Of a DNA stretch of 64,000 bases, positions 11,771 to 21,760 are shown piece by piece. The DNA comes from Campanula takesimana. Taxonomy: Eukaryota; Streptophyta; Magnoliopsida; Asterales; Campanulaceae. Position numbers and translations under genes: made by a program. The stretch spans positions 124,001 through 188,000 of the forward strand of contig JAOWBW010000869.1 in assembly GCA_026119855.1 (NCBI GenBank), written 5' to 3'. Numbering within the stretch: the stretch's first letter is position 1; every line of letters begins with the position of its first letter. A model generated the notes under the pieces. The model was given only the letters and a program-made list of their open reading frames with translations, made no database searches and had not been told where the DNA came from.

Positions 11771-12746
11771 CCACCACCCATTAGCGTCGCCAAGAATTTC
11801 TCTGCCATTTCCATAAAAAAAAAAAAAAAATCCAAAAAATCAACAGTCATGAAACAAATAACATAGATAACTAACAAAAAAGACAACTTAAAGAAGGGAA
11901 ATGAGGGCGGAAGGAATATAAAAAGAGAACAATTAGATATAAAAAGTGAGAAAATTTTTACCCTTATTCGACCCAAATCCACCCCTTGCTCCTCCATCTC
12001 TCCGAAAAGGGAGACAACTTTTACCCTTCTCCAATTTAACAAAGCAAGATGTAAGAACGGCCAGATCTGAGAAGGCAATGGAGCAAAGGCGACGGTGGAA
12101 GGAATAGATTGCAACCTCTTCGGAGTGGTGGTGGATGGTTCTGCGATAGGAAAAATGGTAGTGTGATGGCTGGTAACGAAGAAGATAAAGAGCAACGGTA
12201 AGAGAGAGAGAGAGGGGGGGGGGGGACAGGGAGGCAAACAGTTAGATTTGGTTAGGGTTAGGTTTGGGGATTTCTCGGTTAGGATGAAAAAGAGTAGGAG
12301 AGAGGAAGAGAGAAGAGATGAAGGTGGGTTGGGGGTGGGGGGTTGGTGATTTGTTATGGAAAATGGAAGAAGAGGAGATGAAGAATGGACAGGGATGAAG
12401 TAGCAGACAAAATGATGAAGAAAGAGAGAGGCATGAATCAGGTTTTTAGTGTTTTTAATTTTTTTTAAAATTTTGAACCTTTGATATTATAGAATAATAT
12501 TTTTATGGGTATGACAGTTTGAACATTAGCAATTTGACCTTTATAGCTCCACATATTGGATGATTAAGTGCAAACTATTATGCAATCTCATTGCCAAATA
12601 GGCAACAACTAATGAGTCAGCAAGCCATATCACTAAATTTAACGGTGAAATGACTTTTGATTGACCGAAGGATGTCTTAATCCACGAAGAGGATATGTTG
12701 CTGACTAATAAGTAAAAAAAAAGGGTTCAAGGATGAAAACGTAAAA
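11771..12746. other. Intergenic, low-complexity, no supported gene
   Basis: A minus-strand open frame (11758-12237) is largely Pro/Ser/Phe low complexity and overlaps the LTR end, so I do not call it a gene. A purine-rich G/A tract covers about 12190-12440. I saw no conserved domain or intron pattern. Confidence 0.6.
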
Positions 12747-13496
12747 GAGTAAACTCCTTTTCCGCCCCTCGTACTATGACCCCAACATCAATTTGACACT
12801 CGTACTATTGAAACAACAAATGTATGATGCGTACTATAGTTTTATTAGCAAAATTAACCAATTTACTATTCATTTGTTAACTTTTTTTAACGAACATTAT
12901 TTTTTAACGGGCATTAATTTATTTTAACAAAACTAACTTTTGGGGCGATTTTTGAGTTTTTCGCCGGATTTGCGCCGTCGGCCATATCTCCGGCACCACT
13001 GATTATTTTACTGATCCCAACGGTCAATATGAGAGCCTGAGTTATGCGAACATACCCCAGATATCTGACGACGATCCAACGGTTAATGAAGCGGGAATTT
13101 GATTTTTAATATAGCAAATTTTTGGAGATTTTCGCCAGTTTTCGCCGCCGGCCATTTCTCCCTCTCCGGCAATTATTTGGAAGATCCCAACGGTCATCAT
13201 GTGCGCCTAGGGGATGCGACCAAAGCCCAGAAGTTTCACGACGATCCAACGGTTAACGAAGTCGGAATTCGATTTTTACATATGCGATTTGGTTTTGATG
13301 GAGATAACAAAAGTTAGTTATAAATTAATGCTCGTTAAAAAAATAACGTGTGTTAAAAAAAGTTAACGAATGAATAGTAAATTGGTTAATTTTGCTAATA
13401 AAACTATAGTACGCATCATACATTTGTTGTTTCAATAGTACGAGTGTCAAATTAATGTTGGGGCCATAGTACGAGGGGCGGAAAAGTAGTTTACTC
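12747..13496. mobile_element. MULE-type MITE with ~195-bp TIRs and internal duplication
   Basis: The first and last ~195 bases are near-perfect inverted repeats beginning GAGTAAACTNCTTTTCCG. Flanks AAACGTAAAA (12737-12746) and AAAGGTAAAA (13497-13506) form a 10-bp target duplication with one mismatch, the size expected for Mutator-like elements. The interior holds two diverged direct copies of a ~160-bp unit (about 12938-13103 and 13125-13278), each with a CGCC-rich segment and GATCCCAACGGTCA and GACGATCCAACGGTTAA motifs. There is no coding capacity, so it is non-autonomous. It ends 275 bp upstream of the RBD1 start codon and may form part of that promoter. Confidence 0.88.
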
Positions 13497-13771
13497 AAAG
13501 GTAAAATGCAAACTACTTCAAAGACGAAAAATGTACTTTTCTCTCAAGAAAATGTGGGGTGGGGAGAAAGGATGGGTATTTTGGTGAACATTTATTTTTT
13601 GGAGTGTACTCATAAGAAAGGGGTGTAATTAACAAAACTCTTGTTAAATGTACGCCTACGTAGTTGTCCCCCTTATCCCTCGTTAAAGGAGGCATATGCT
13701 CTTCCATGGATACCTTTACATCTTCCCACCACCATTGAAAGCAACTTCATTCTTACCCTTCTCCGCCGTCA

Positions 13772-14413
13772 ATGGCTTCTTCACCGGCGGCAACAAGACC
13801 CGCCTTCAAATTTCACCTCGCCACCACCAAATCAAGAATCCACCACCACTTCACATTCTCTCCGACCACCACCACCACCACCGCCTCCTCCTTCCTCCTC
13901 AAACCCCAATCAATCGCATCCGCTCTTCACAACCACCCAAAAAAACTCCACTTCACTTCCAAATCAACTGACGTTTCCAAAGAAGACAAACCCACCTCAG
14001 AACAACCCACAATTACACAAACCCCACCGCCTCCACCACCGCCGCCGGAATTTCAATCGGAGACCGACATTTTCGATCAGCGCAGGCTAGAGGAGAAGTT
14101 TGCAGTTTTGAATACAGGAATTCACGAGTGCAGGTCATGTGGGTACCTCTACAACCAGGCAACAGGGGACCCTACCTACCCAATCCCGCCGGGACTGCCG
14201 TTCGATCAATTGCCGGAGGTTTGGCGGTGTGCGACGTGTGGGGCGGCCAAGAGTTTCTTTCAGAACAAGAGTGTGGAGATTGCAGGGTTTGCTGAGAATC
14301 AACAGTATGGACTTGGGGGTAATACTTTGACCTCTGGCCAAAAGGCTATTCTTATATATGGCAGCTTGATTTTTTTCTTTGTTTTGTTCTTGTCTGGTTA
14401 TTTTCTTCAATAA
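13772..14413 (+). CDS. RBD1: Plastid rubredoxin-like protein (RBD1)
   Basis: A single-exon frame of 213 residues. Residues 1-60 are rich in Ser/Thr/His with few acidic residues, as in a chloroplast transit peptide. A Pro run covers 85-92. The rubredoxin domain has paired CxxC knuckles, C120/C123 and C153/C156, which would bind one iron; the intervening ATGDPTYPIPPGLPF segment is typical of the family. A hydrophobic segment at about 191-212 anchors the C-terminus. This arrangement matches plant RBD1 (Arabidopsis At1g54500, thylakoid membrane), required for photosystem II assembly. The ATG at 13772 sits in AATGGCTTCT context and starts the transit peptide; overlapping frames 13641-14090 and 13696-13971 are shadows. 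ENH1-type rubredoxins carry a PDZ domain, which is absent here. Confidence 0.93.
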   Translation: MASSPAATRPAFKFHLATTKSRIHHHFTFSPTTTTTTASSFLLKPQSIASALHNHPKKLHFTSKSTDVSKEDKPTSEQPTITQTPPPPPPPPEFQSETDIFDQRRLEEKFAVLNTGIHECRSCGYLYNQATGDPTYPIPPGLPFDQLPEVWRCATCGAAKSFFQNKSVEIAGFAENQQYGLGGNTLTSGQKAILIYGSLIFFFVLFLSGYFLQ

Positions 14414-14558
14414 TCTTGATGCAATTCATCAATCCGGTATAGTTTTTTGTTTCGAATGCATTGAAATTGTGAGATATGAAAATATATATATATTGAGCTA
14501 TGTTGTGCAATTTGCACTCTCGACATTGCAAGTAGATAGATTAGATGCCAGAATGTTA

Positions 14559-14636
14559 CTCCCCCGTCCCAAAATGTATGCCCAAATTCACTCTTGATCA
14601 AGAGAAATTTCGACATTCATTTTGGGACGGAAGGAG
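14559..14636. mobile_element. Short Stowaway-like MITE
   Basis: Termini CTCCCCCGTCCCAAAATG and CATTTTGGGACGGAAGGAG are inverted repeats flanked by TA on both sides (14557-14558 and 14637-14638), the Tc1/mariner target. It is 78 bp, has no coding capacity, and lies about 150 bp after the RBD1 stop codon, so it may be within the 3' UTR. Confidence 0.85.
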
Positions 14637-15613
14637 TAGTAAATGAAGTTTATCTTTAGTGTTTGAAGTTTTAGAATGGTAGAAATGGGGGTTTATGAAG
14701 CTGACACACTCCAAGTAACTGAAATCGACTGTTGAGTTTAGTTGAGTTATATTTTGGTTGAATCCATCTACTCCGCATCAAACATTTCAGACGTTTAGGA
14801 GAACTTATTTGCGGTTGTCATGTATCAAATGAACCCTACATTCATGCCCGAAGCTAGGAAATTTAGGGAGTTGCTGTAATCAGATTTCAGTATGCTATAA
14901 GATTTTTTAATATTGGTTCAATTCCATAAGAAAAGTAGTTTAATAGACTAGGATTTTATTGTTGTTGTTAGGATATCGCAATGCAGAATAGTAAGGCCAA
15001 GTGAAGATTTCTCAAGTATTTGTAGTAATTCTTTATTCAATCCAAGTTTGTGTTGTTACATTTTATATGTTTGAACTCTATTTAGTGTCATAAGTAGTTG
15101 AGGTTGGGCTAATTGCATTTTCACTTAAGTTCCTAAATTTACTCAAATAAGTTTCAAATTTTGATTTTTGTCTCGAGATAGGGTCTAGATGGAGCATAGC
15201 TAACTTTGGTTGGAAATCATCATGTATACTGCATATGGCTAGCGGGTACCTTACTTTTCTAATTTGAATTTGAGCAATAATTTTAGATTAATAAAATCAT
15301 CTTTTTATAGAAAAATCTAAAACTTGTTACCAATATACTATCAATACAATTTTTAGATATTCATTAGGATAACTAAATAAGCCTTATATTGTTCAGAGTT
15401 TGTTCGTATTAAGAATAATAAAAAAAGTGGAAACATCGTTTTGGAACCGAAAAAGTTTATCTTCTGAAAAAGCCCTAGGTGTATCTATTCTTATCTTACT
15501 AGATGAGAAGGCATGGGAAGGTGCTTACTACTGGTTTGATATATTACAGGAGCAATAAAAATTTGATCTAGTATTGCTTCTTTCTCCCCCAAATGACTGT
15601 CTTGTTTTTATAA
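14637..15613. other. Intergenic AT-rich sequence
   Basis: I see no open frame of useful length, RNA gene or element end in this stretch. It probably contains the end of the RBD1 transcription unit and then plain intergenic DNA. Confidence 0.55.
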
Positions 15614-17395
15614 GGGGCATTTTAAAAATATTGTAAATACGCTTTGGAATATGATATTTGTTATACGTGAGTTTAATAATGGGTAAATTATAAAATATGG
15701 CCTAGTCTTTACGTAGAGGTATCAGAATGGGGTCTGACTTGTAATATTTAATGACTAGGGCCTAGAGTGCCAAAATGTGATAAAAAAAAAGGGGGGGGGG
15801 GGGGGGCTTGTTGACGGACTTTGTTAGAAAAGTTAGTTAACTCACATCGCACGTGCTTTGCATATGTTGGACAGATTTGATTACTTTGAAATGGGCATTA
15901 GTTATTCAGGGGTCAAATGTAAGTTTTTGAATATGAAGGGGAGGGTGAGAAAAACCAAGCAATCTTCTTGTTACGTAAACTAGACATTGTCTTCCTCTCC
16001 AACCCCAACTTCCATCCTTTCCGACATCAATCCCTTACACCACCCCCACCGACGACCATTTCCCATCTCCACCTACATCGCCAACAGTTGTCCATCCTCA
16101 TCCCTACATTCATCTACACTGACTTCCCCTCTCCCAAACCAGCACCACCACCACCACAGTTGAAGCAACTAGAGCTTGACTTGCAAATTGGTATGCCCTA
16201 AATGCGGCAATAATGTTTCCAGAAGCCCCTCTGCCACTATACCCACCTTATTATCATCATTATCCAAGCTCAAATTCAAAAGCAATTCCAACCTCTTCTC
16301 TACAAATGCAAATCATTCAACACATCCTCGAGCAAGGCTAACGTCGCTTACACAACTCAAAACCGCGTCGCAAAAGAGAGCAAAGTTGTTCCAGATAGAG
16401 CTTAGCCTCGACCCAGGGGATGAAGATTTGAAGTGTGGAAATGGTTGATGGGCGATGGTGGTGGTGGGTGATGGGTGGGATGGTGGTGAGGGTGATGTGT
16501 GAAAGGAAAGGGGTTATATTTCTAAGATACATATACGAAAATGAGTTTTTACCAATGGCCTTCTGGCCGAGTGGTATCGGGTGGGTGAGTAAGGGCTTCC
16601 CTTGAAGGGGCGGTCCTGGTTTCGATTCTCCCTTGAGAGAAATTATGGAGAACCCTTGGTTTCATAACCCCATAGGGGTTGGCTGTGTGATCATTCGGAT
16701 GTCGCGACGTCTATGGCAAGAGGACTACCAGTTCGACAATGGTGAAACTCCATAGGAACTTGTAATAGACAGGGCTTTAGATAGGACTGTAATAGATTTT
16801 ATAGGAATTTGTAAACGATGGCAATTGCCTTGAAATGAATGATATAGTTCAGCTGTTCAAAAAAAATATACGGAAATGACTTTTTATATTTTATAACTTG
16901 GTTATTAGTTCTTTAAAAAAATGTTACTAACTTATTTGACAATAATTATATAACGTTACTAATATAATGGTTAATAAATTATTTACTTTGATTAATTATA
17001 TTCAAATTTAAATTTTAAATTTGTACTTTGTATAAGAATGTTGAGTTTTGGCTTGGAGTAAATAAAATTTAGTTTAATAACTTTCTTATAGATAATAGTT
17101 TCTTTATTTTTAATTTTGTTTATTTAATCTTTGAAAGAGGAATTCATTTATTTTTCACATTTAGTTTAAAATATTCGCATTTGACCCCTTGATAACTAGC
17201 GTTCATTTCAAACTAATTCAATCTTTTAACTGAATTTTGCAAAAAGTTTGGCTAAAAATATCTGCTTTGGTCATATTTTGACATTGTAGCCCCTAAATCA
17301 TTAAATTTTACAAGTCAGCCCCATTCTGATATCTCTCTATAGACATTACGCCCTATTTTATAATTTATACTTTATAATATCTTTAAAATGGACCC
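15614..17395. mobile_element. Long-TIR element (MULE-like) hosting a SINE
   Basis: The segment from about 15680 (AAATTATAAAATATGGCC..) reads as the inverted complement of 17265-17370, and similarity continues inward to about 15930 and 17160, giving TIRs of about 250 bp. An outer block (GGGGCATTTTAAAAATATTG at 15614; its complement ends near 17395) extends them, with about 40 extra bases on the left. A G homopolymer of about 17 sits near 15790. The interior (about 15960-16500) is CA-rich, with short open frames lacking a recognised domain, perhaps a captured host fragment. I could not find a clear target duplication, so the exact ends are uncertain. Confidence 0.65.
16552..16865 (+). mobile_element. 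tRNA-derived SINE with 21-bp target duplication
   Basis: The 5' part carries an RNA polymerase III A box (TGGCCGAGTGGT, 16564-16575) and B box (GGTTTCGATTC, 16618-16628) at tRNA-like spacing, and the 3' end is an A tract. Flanks at 16531-16551 and 16866-16886 (ATATACGAAAATGAGTTTTTA-like) match at about 19 of 21 positions, as produced by LINE-driven retroposition. The body between B box and tail has no tRNA similarity, as usual for SINEs. It sits inside the 15614-17395 element, so it inserted later. Confidence 0.88.
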
Positions 17396-17510
17396 ACATT
17401 TAGGGATCTTTTCTCAACAAAATGGAAACTGGTCACTGGCCAGCAAGGAATACGTAATAAAAAAAATAAAAAAAAAAGTACTCCCGCAATATGAAAATAT
17501 ATGTATTTTG

Positions 17511-17933
17511 GCAAAAAGCATATTCCGGTCATCTGAAAATATATGATGATGGTGGGCACAGTAGATGTATATGTGCAAGTGTTCTGTTCTTTGCTGAAGA
17601 TGGTATTAATGATGTTGGTGGTGGAGATGGTGGTGACTGCTTAGGTGGAGATGATGGTTGCATGGGTGGAGATGGTGGGTGCATATGGGAGGCTAATATG
17701 CTGGTTATGGTATGGTGGTTAATGGGTTATTAAAGACATGCTATAAAATGTAACGGAGGTTAGTCAAGTTAGGTTAGCTTATTAACTTTCGTTACATTTT
17801 TAATAAATTTTCAGATGGAGTGAGCACATTTTGGAAACTGAAAAAGTTCAGTCAGAACATTTTGAAAAAAAAAAAGTTCAGTGAGAACATTTAAAATTGA
17901 GCTATAGTTTAGTGACCAAAATATGCTTTTTGC
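17511..17933. mobile_element. Putative TIR element, GCAAAAAGCATATT termini
   Basis: GCAAAAAGCATATTCCGGTCA at 17511 is mirrored by the complement of TGACCAAAATATGCTTTTTGC ending at 17933. Between them lies a GGTGGAGATG-rich stretch (about 17600-17700) and an open frame of 80 residues that is only Gly/Asp repeat. I saw no convincing target duplication, so the class is undecided; MULE or hAT derivatives are possible. Confidence 0.5.
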
Positions 17934-18519
17934 CTACATACATATAAATCGCTCTTGATCTATTTGAACTTGGGCAAATATAGAGTCACAAAAAAGCGAC
18001 ATAAAATTTGGTTACAAAATGATGTGTCAAGATTTTATTGGTGTTTTTAATTAGAGTGTGCCGGGTCCACTATCGATGTAACTAATAAAATATCGTCACC
18101 TCATTTTGTGAATTTCTTTTGTGCCCGCCATTGCCCTTTGAACTTAAGAAGTTAGATTTTAACACTACCGCTAGTGTTCTTAAACACTATCTCAAACACT
18201 CTTTTACCATATACACACTGTCATTTTAATTTATCTCTGAAACTTTTTTAACACACACATTATCACTTGTTCGCACTGTTAAAATATTTTATTATATTCA
18301 ATAATAGTGTCCCACATGACTTACACATTAAATAAGTTTTAACAATAAAAGTCACTTTGACGGTTAAGTGAAAATTAAAGTGAGTTAAAACTTGGGAGTT
18401 ATTAAAAATGGTACTCCCTCTTTCTTGCCTTATAAATAATAAACGTATAATCCTTTTCTAACTTAATTATAATTTATTTGTTTAAAACAAATAAAATAAT
18501 AACAGTTTGAAACTCTTTA

Positions 18520-18775
18520 CTCCCATCCGTCCTACTCGAATTAGGACAAATTTTTATTTTGGGTGTCCCATTTGAATTAGGACAATCCAAAAATGGAAAT
18601 GTTTTATTTAAAGGGACCCACATTCACACTCACAACAACTTTCCACTCATTATTTTCTACCCCACTTTCTCTCTCTTATTTTACTTTTCATACTCACAAA
18701 ACCTACTCCACTAACACTTTTTCCTTAATCCCTGTGCTCAACCCAAAAATCTTAATTCGGATGGGACGGGGGGAG
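18520..18775. mobile_element. Stowaway-like MITE, 256-bp family
   Basis: Left end CTCCCATCCGTCCTACTCGAATTAGGAC and right end CTTAATTCGGATGGGACGGGGGGAG are inverted repeats flanked by TA (18518-18519, 18776-18777). The interior, including CACTCACAACAACTTTCCAC, is closely similar to the element at 29255-29506, so both are copies of one family. Confidence 0.85.
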
Positions 18776-18865
18776 TATATGTGTATGAGTCATCAATTAT
18801 GGATGACCATGTGTAAAGAGTGGTGAGTAAGTAAATGGATAAAAGTCAATCCATGTAAAGACTTA

Positions 18866-19099
18866 CCCCCGTCTTTTTAGTCTGTTCACTTTTGGTCAGC
18901 GGGAATAAACTTTGACCAAACATTTAATGTCAATCTAATCATCCTAATAAAATTTTAAAAATTGTATTTGATAAATAATCATTTAGTTTATCAATAATAA
19001 TTTTTAATATTTCATTAGGATTGTTAGATTGACATTAAATGTTTGGTCAAAGTTTACTCCCATTAATCAAAAGTGAACAGACTAAAAAGGCAGATGGAG
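18866..19099. mobile_element. Stowaway-like MITE, TTTGACCAAACATTTAATG family
   Basis: Ends CCCCCGTCTTTTTAGTCTGTTC and GAACAGACTAAAAAGGCAGATGGAG are inverted, with TA flanks at 18864-18865 and 19100-19101. Sub-terminal arms pair over more than 80 bases, so the RNA could fold as one long hairpin. It is related to the copy at 63109-63344. Confidence 0.83.
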
Positions 19100-19934
19100 T
19101 ATGTTGGAAGCTTATACAAGTTGAAAGCTTTGGGACCAAAGTTGTATAAAAGGTTAAAACAACTTCTTGGTTACCAAGTATAAAAGGACAAGTGTAATAC
19201 CTCTTCTAGTGTGTGAGCTACCGTGAGATGGAGAGATATAAAATAAAATTATAAAACACTTTTCATCTGAGAAATGAAAGAAAAGGGAAAAGGAATTAAA
19301 GCTAGTCCTGTACCATTACCATCGATGGAAAAGAAAAGCTAAAGGCAAAGAAAGAAAATACCATTATTTTAATCATTTATCAAGGTACGTATTATATTTT
19401 GTCTTTATATTAAATTATTTATATGTATTGATTTATTATGTGTTCTAAGATCTTGAGAAATTAAAGATTGTGATGGATTTTAATTAAAGTCCGCATTTAA
19501 ATTTGTTAAAATTAAATCCATACACAATATAAAAGTTACTTACACGCACACACATGGGCTCATTGATCCTGGTATTTTTTTTATTGCGCACACACACACT
19601 TAATTACAATTGTTAAAACACAATAACTTGTTTGTGTTTGTGTGAGACGGTCTCACATATGAGACGGGTTTCGCTGTAAGAGTAAATAGTTTGCCTTGCC
19701 CACTTTGGATGGGGCGGGGCAAACACATTTCCTCTTTCATCATCAACAAGACCCGTGAACCCGTTTCCCTCATTATTAAAAGTGTTAATTTGAATGTTTA
19801 AACGTGTGCCGATTTGAATATTAATAAGTACCAGCATGAATCACTAAAGCATTGGGAAAATCATTCTTTCTTACAATACGCAATGACACCACCATATTTT
19901 CACAAGGAAATTTGAACAACAAATATTACTACTA
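19100..19934. other. Intergenic, no supported gene
   Basis: AT-rich sequence without a credible frame. The only local structure I see is a perfect hairpin GTGAGACGGTCTCAC at 19642-19656 followed by a second GAGACGG. It looks like the degraded end of an unclassified repeat. Confidence 0.5.
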
Positions 19935-20109
19935 GGGGCAACTCCCATTTAGTCCCTCATTAGAATCTAAACTACCACCTAGTCCAAGGTATTTTCAATA
20001 TTACCACCTAGTCCAAGGGATATTAAAAGGGCATGAATGCCCTTACTAAATGACTGGAAATTACATGATTACCCCTCCCTCCTCAACCTTTCACCTTCTC
20101 ACCGGTCAA

Positions 20110-20945
20110 CAACTTTGACCGACCGGCCACCACCTCCGGCCGACCACCACCTCCGGCGACCATTTTCCGGCACCCATTTTCCGGCCACCATTTTCCGGGG
20201 ACCACCTCCGGCTACCGTTGTCCGGGACCCATTTTCCGGCCACCATTTTCCGGCGACCACCTCCGGCCACCATTTTCCGGCTACCGTTTTCCGGCGACCA
20301 TGTTCCGGCCACCATTTCCGGCTACTACCTCCGGCCACAATTTTCCGGCGACCATATTCTGGCGACCACCCCCGGCCACAATTTTCCGGTGACCACCTCC
20401 GGCGACCATTTTCCGGCGACCACCTCCGGCCACAATTTCCGGTGACCACCTCCGGCGACCATTTTTCGGCCACTTTTCCGGCGACATTTTCCGGCCACCT
20501 CCTGCCACCATTTTCCGATCACCGTTTCCGGCCACCATTTTCCGGCGGCCACCTCCGGCCACCATTTTCCGACCACCGTTTTCCGGCGGCCACCTCCGGC
20601 CACCGTTTCCCGACGGCCACCTCCGGCCACCGTTTTCCGACGACCACCTCCGGCGACCATTTTCCGGCGACCACCTCCGGCCACCATTTTCCGGCTACCG
20701 TTTTCCGGCGTCCATGTTCCGGCAACCACCTCCGGCCACCATTTTCCGGCGACCACCCCCGGCCACAATTTTCCGGTGACCACCTCCGGCGACCATTTTC
20801 CGGCGACCATTTTCCGGCGACCACCTCCGGTCACCTTTTCCGGCGACTATTTTTTGACAACCACCTCCGTCAACCATTTTTCGGCGACCACCTTCCGCGA
20901 GTATTTTTTTGGTGCCATAATCCGTCGACCATCTCCGGTGATCAA
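20110..20945. repeat. CCGG-rich minisatellite
   Basis: Sub-units of about 13-17 nt such as ACCATTTTCCGGCG and ACCACCTCCGGCC alternate irregularly for about 830 bases. Because of the repeat period and the lack of T-A-A and T-A-G combinations, long frames stay open on both strands (for instance 20037-20960 plus and 20325-20834 minus). I regard these as composition artefacts, not genes. Confidence 0.9.
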
Positions 20946-21029
20946 ATAACTGTGAACTAATCAGTAAGTTCACAGTTGTCAACAAAACTACTAAAAACAC
21001 GATCGAATCCGGCGACCAAACAACTGTGA

Positions 21030-21760
21030 ACTAATCAGTAAGTTTACAATTGTAAGTTCGCAAATGTAAGTTTCGCAATTGTAAGTTCGCAATTGTTTCA
21101 ATAACAAGTTCGCACTTGTTCCAAAAACAAGTTCGCAATTGTAAGTTCGCACTTGTTCCAAGAACAAGTTCGCAGTTGCAAGTTCACAATTGTAAGTTCA
21201 CAAATGTAAGTTCGCAATTGTAAGTACGCAATTGTTCCAATAACAAGTTTGCACTTGTTCTAAAAAAAAGTTCGCAATTGTAAGTTCACACTTGTTCCAA
21301 GAACAAGTTCGCACTTGTTCAAATAACAGGTTCACACTTGTTCAAAGAACAGGTTCACACTTGTTCTAAGAACAAGTTCACAGTTGTTTCCAGAACAAAT
21401 TCCAAGAACAAGTTTTTTTTTTCTTGGAACAAGTTCACACTTGTTCCAAGAACAGATTCACAGTTGTTCTCAGGACAAATTCTAAAAACAAATTCATATT
21501 TTCAAAGAAAAACGTATTTTTCCATAACAAGTTTACAATTATTCCAAGAACAAATTCACATTTTTCAAAAAAAAAAAGTTCACAATTGTTCCCAAAACAA
21601 TTTCCATGAACAAGTTCATTGTTTTTTTTTCAAGAACAAGTTCACATTTTGTTCCAAGATCAAGTTCGCAGTTGATCCTAGAACAAGTTCACAGTTGATC
21701 CAAAAACAAGTTTACAATTGTTCTAATATACAACTGAAAAATCCCATATTGTTCGCACTT
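21030..21760. repeat. Palindrome-bearing minisatellite
   Basis: Irregular tandem units of about 12-25 nt, built from AAGTTCGCAATTGT and GAACAAGTTCGCACTTGTTC. Many units are themselves near-palindromes, so the array can form repeated hairpins. The right part (after about 21340) is more degraded and contains homopolymer runs. It is not CRISPR: there are no constant repeats with unique spacers, and the context is a plant transposon. Confidence 0.85.

Noticed and set aside
11758..12237. 159-codon minus-strand frame
   Set aside because: Pro/Ser/Phe low complexity, overlaps the end of an LTR and shows no recognisable domain.
16552..16640. A functional tRNA gene
   Set aside because: A and B boxes are present but the cloverleaf arms do not close well, and the unit continues into a SINE body with an A tail and target duplication.
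19642..19656. Hairpin GTGAGACGGTCTCAC as a terminator or regulatory site
   Set aside because: Isolated 7-bp stem in intergenic DNA without a gene nearby; more likely a repeat fragment.
20037..20960. 307-codon plus-strand frame and several minus-strand frames up to 169 codons
   Set aside because: They arise from a CCGG-rich minisatellite that lacks stop codons in most frames; no domain, no splice pattern, and equal openness on both strands.
21030..21760. CRISPR-like array of short repeats
   Set aside because: Repeat units are variable, there are no unique spacers of constant length and no cas genes; the setting is a plant transposon.
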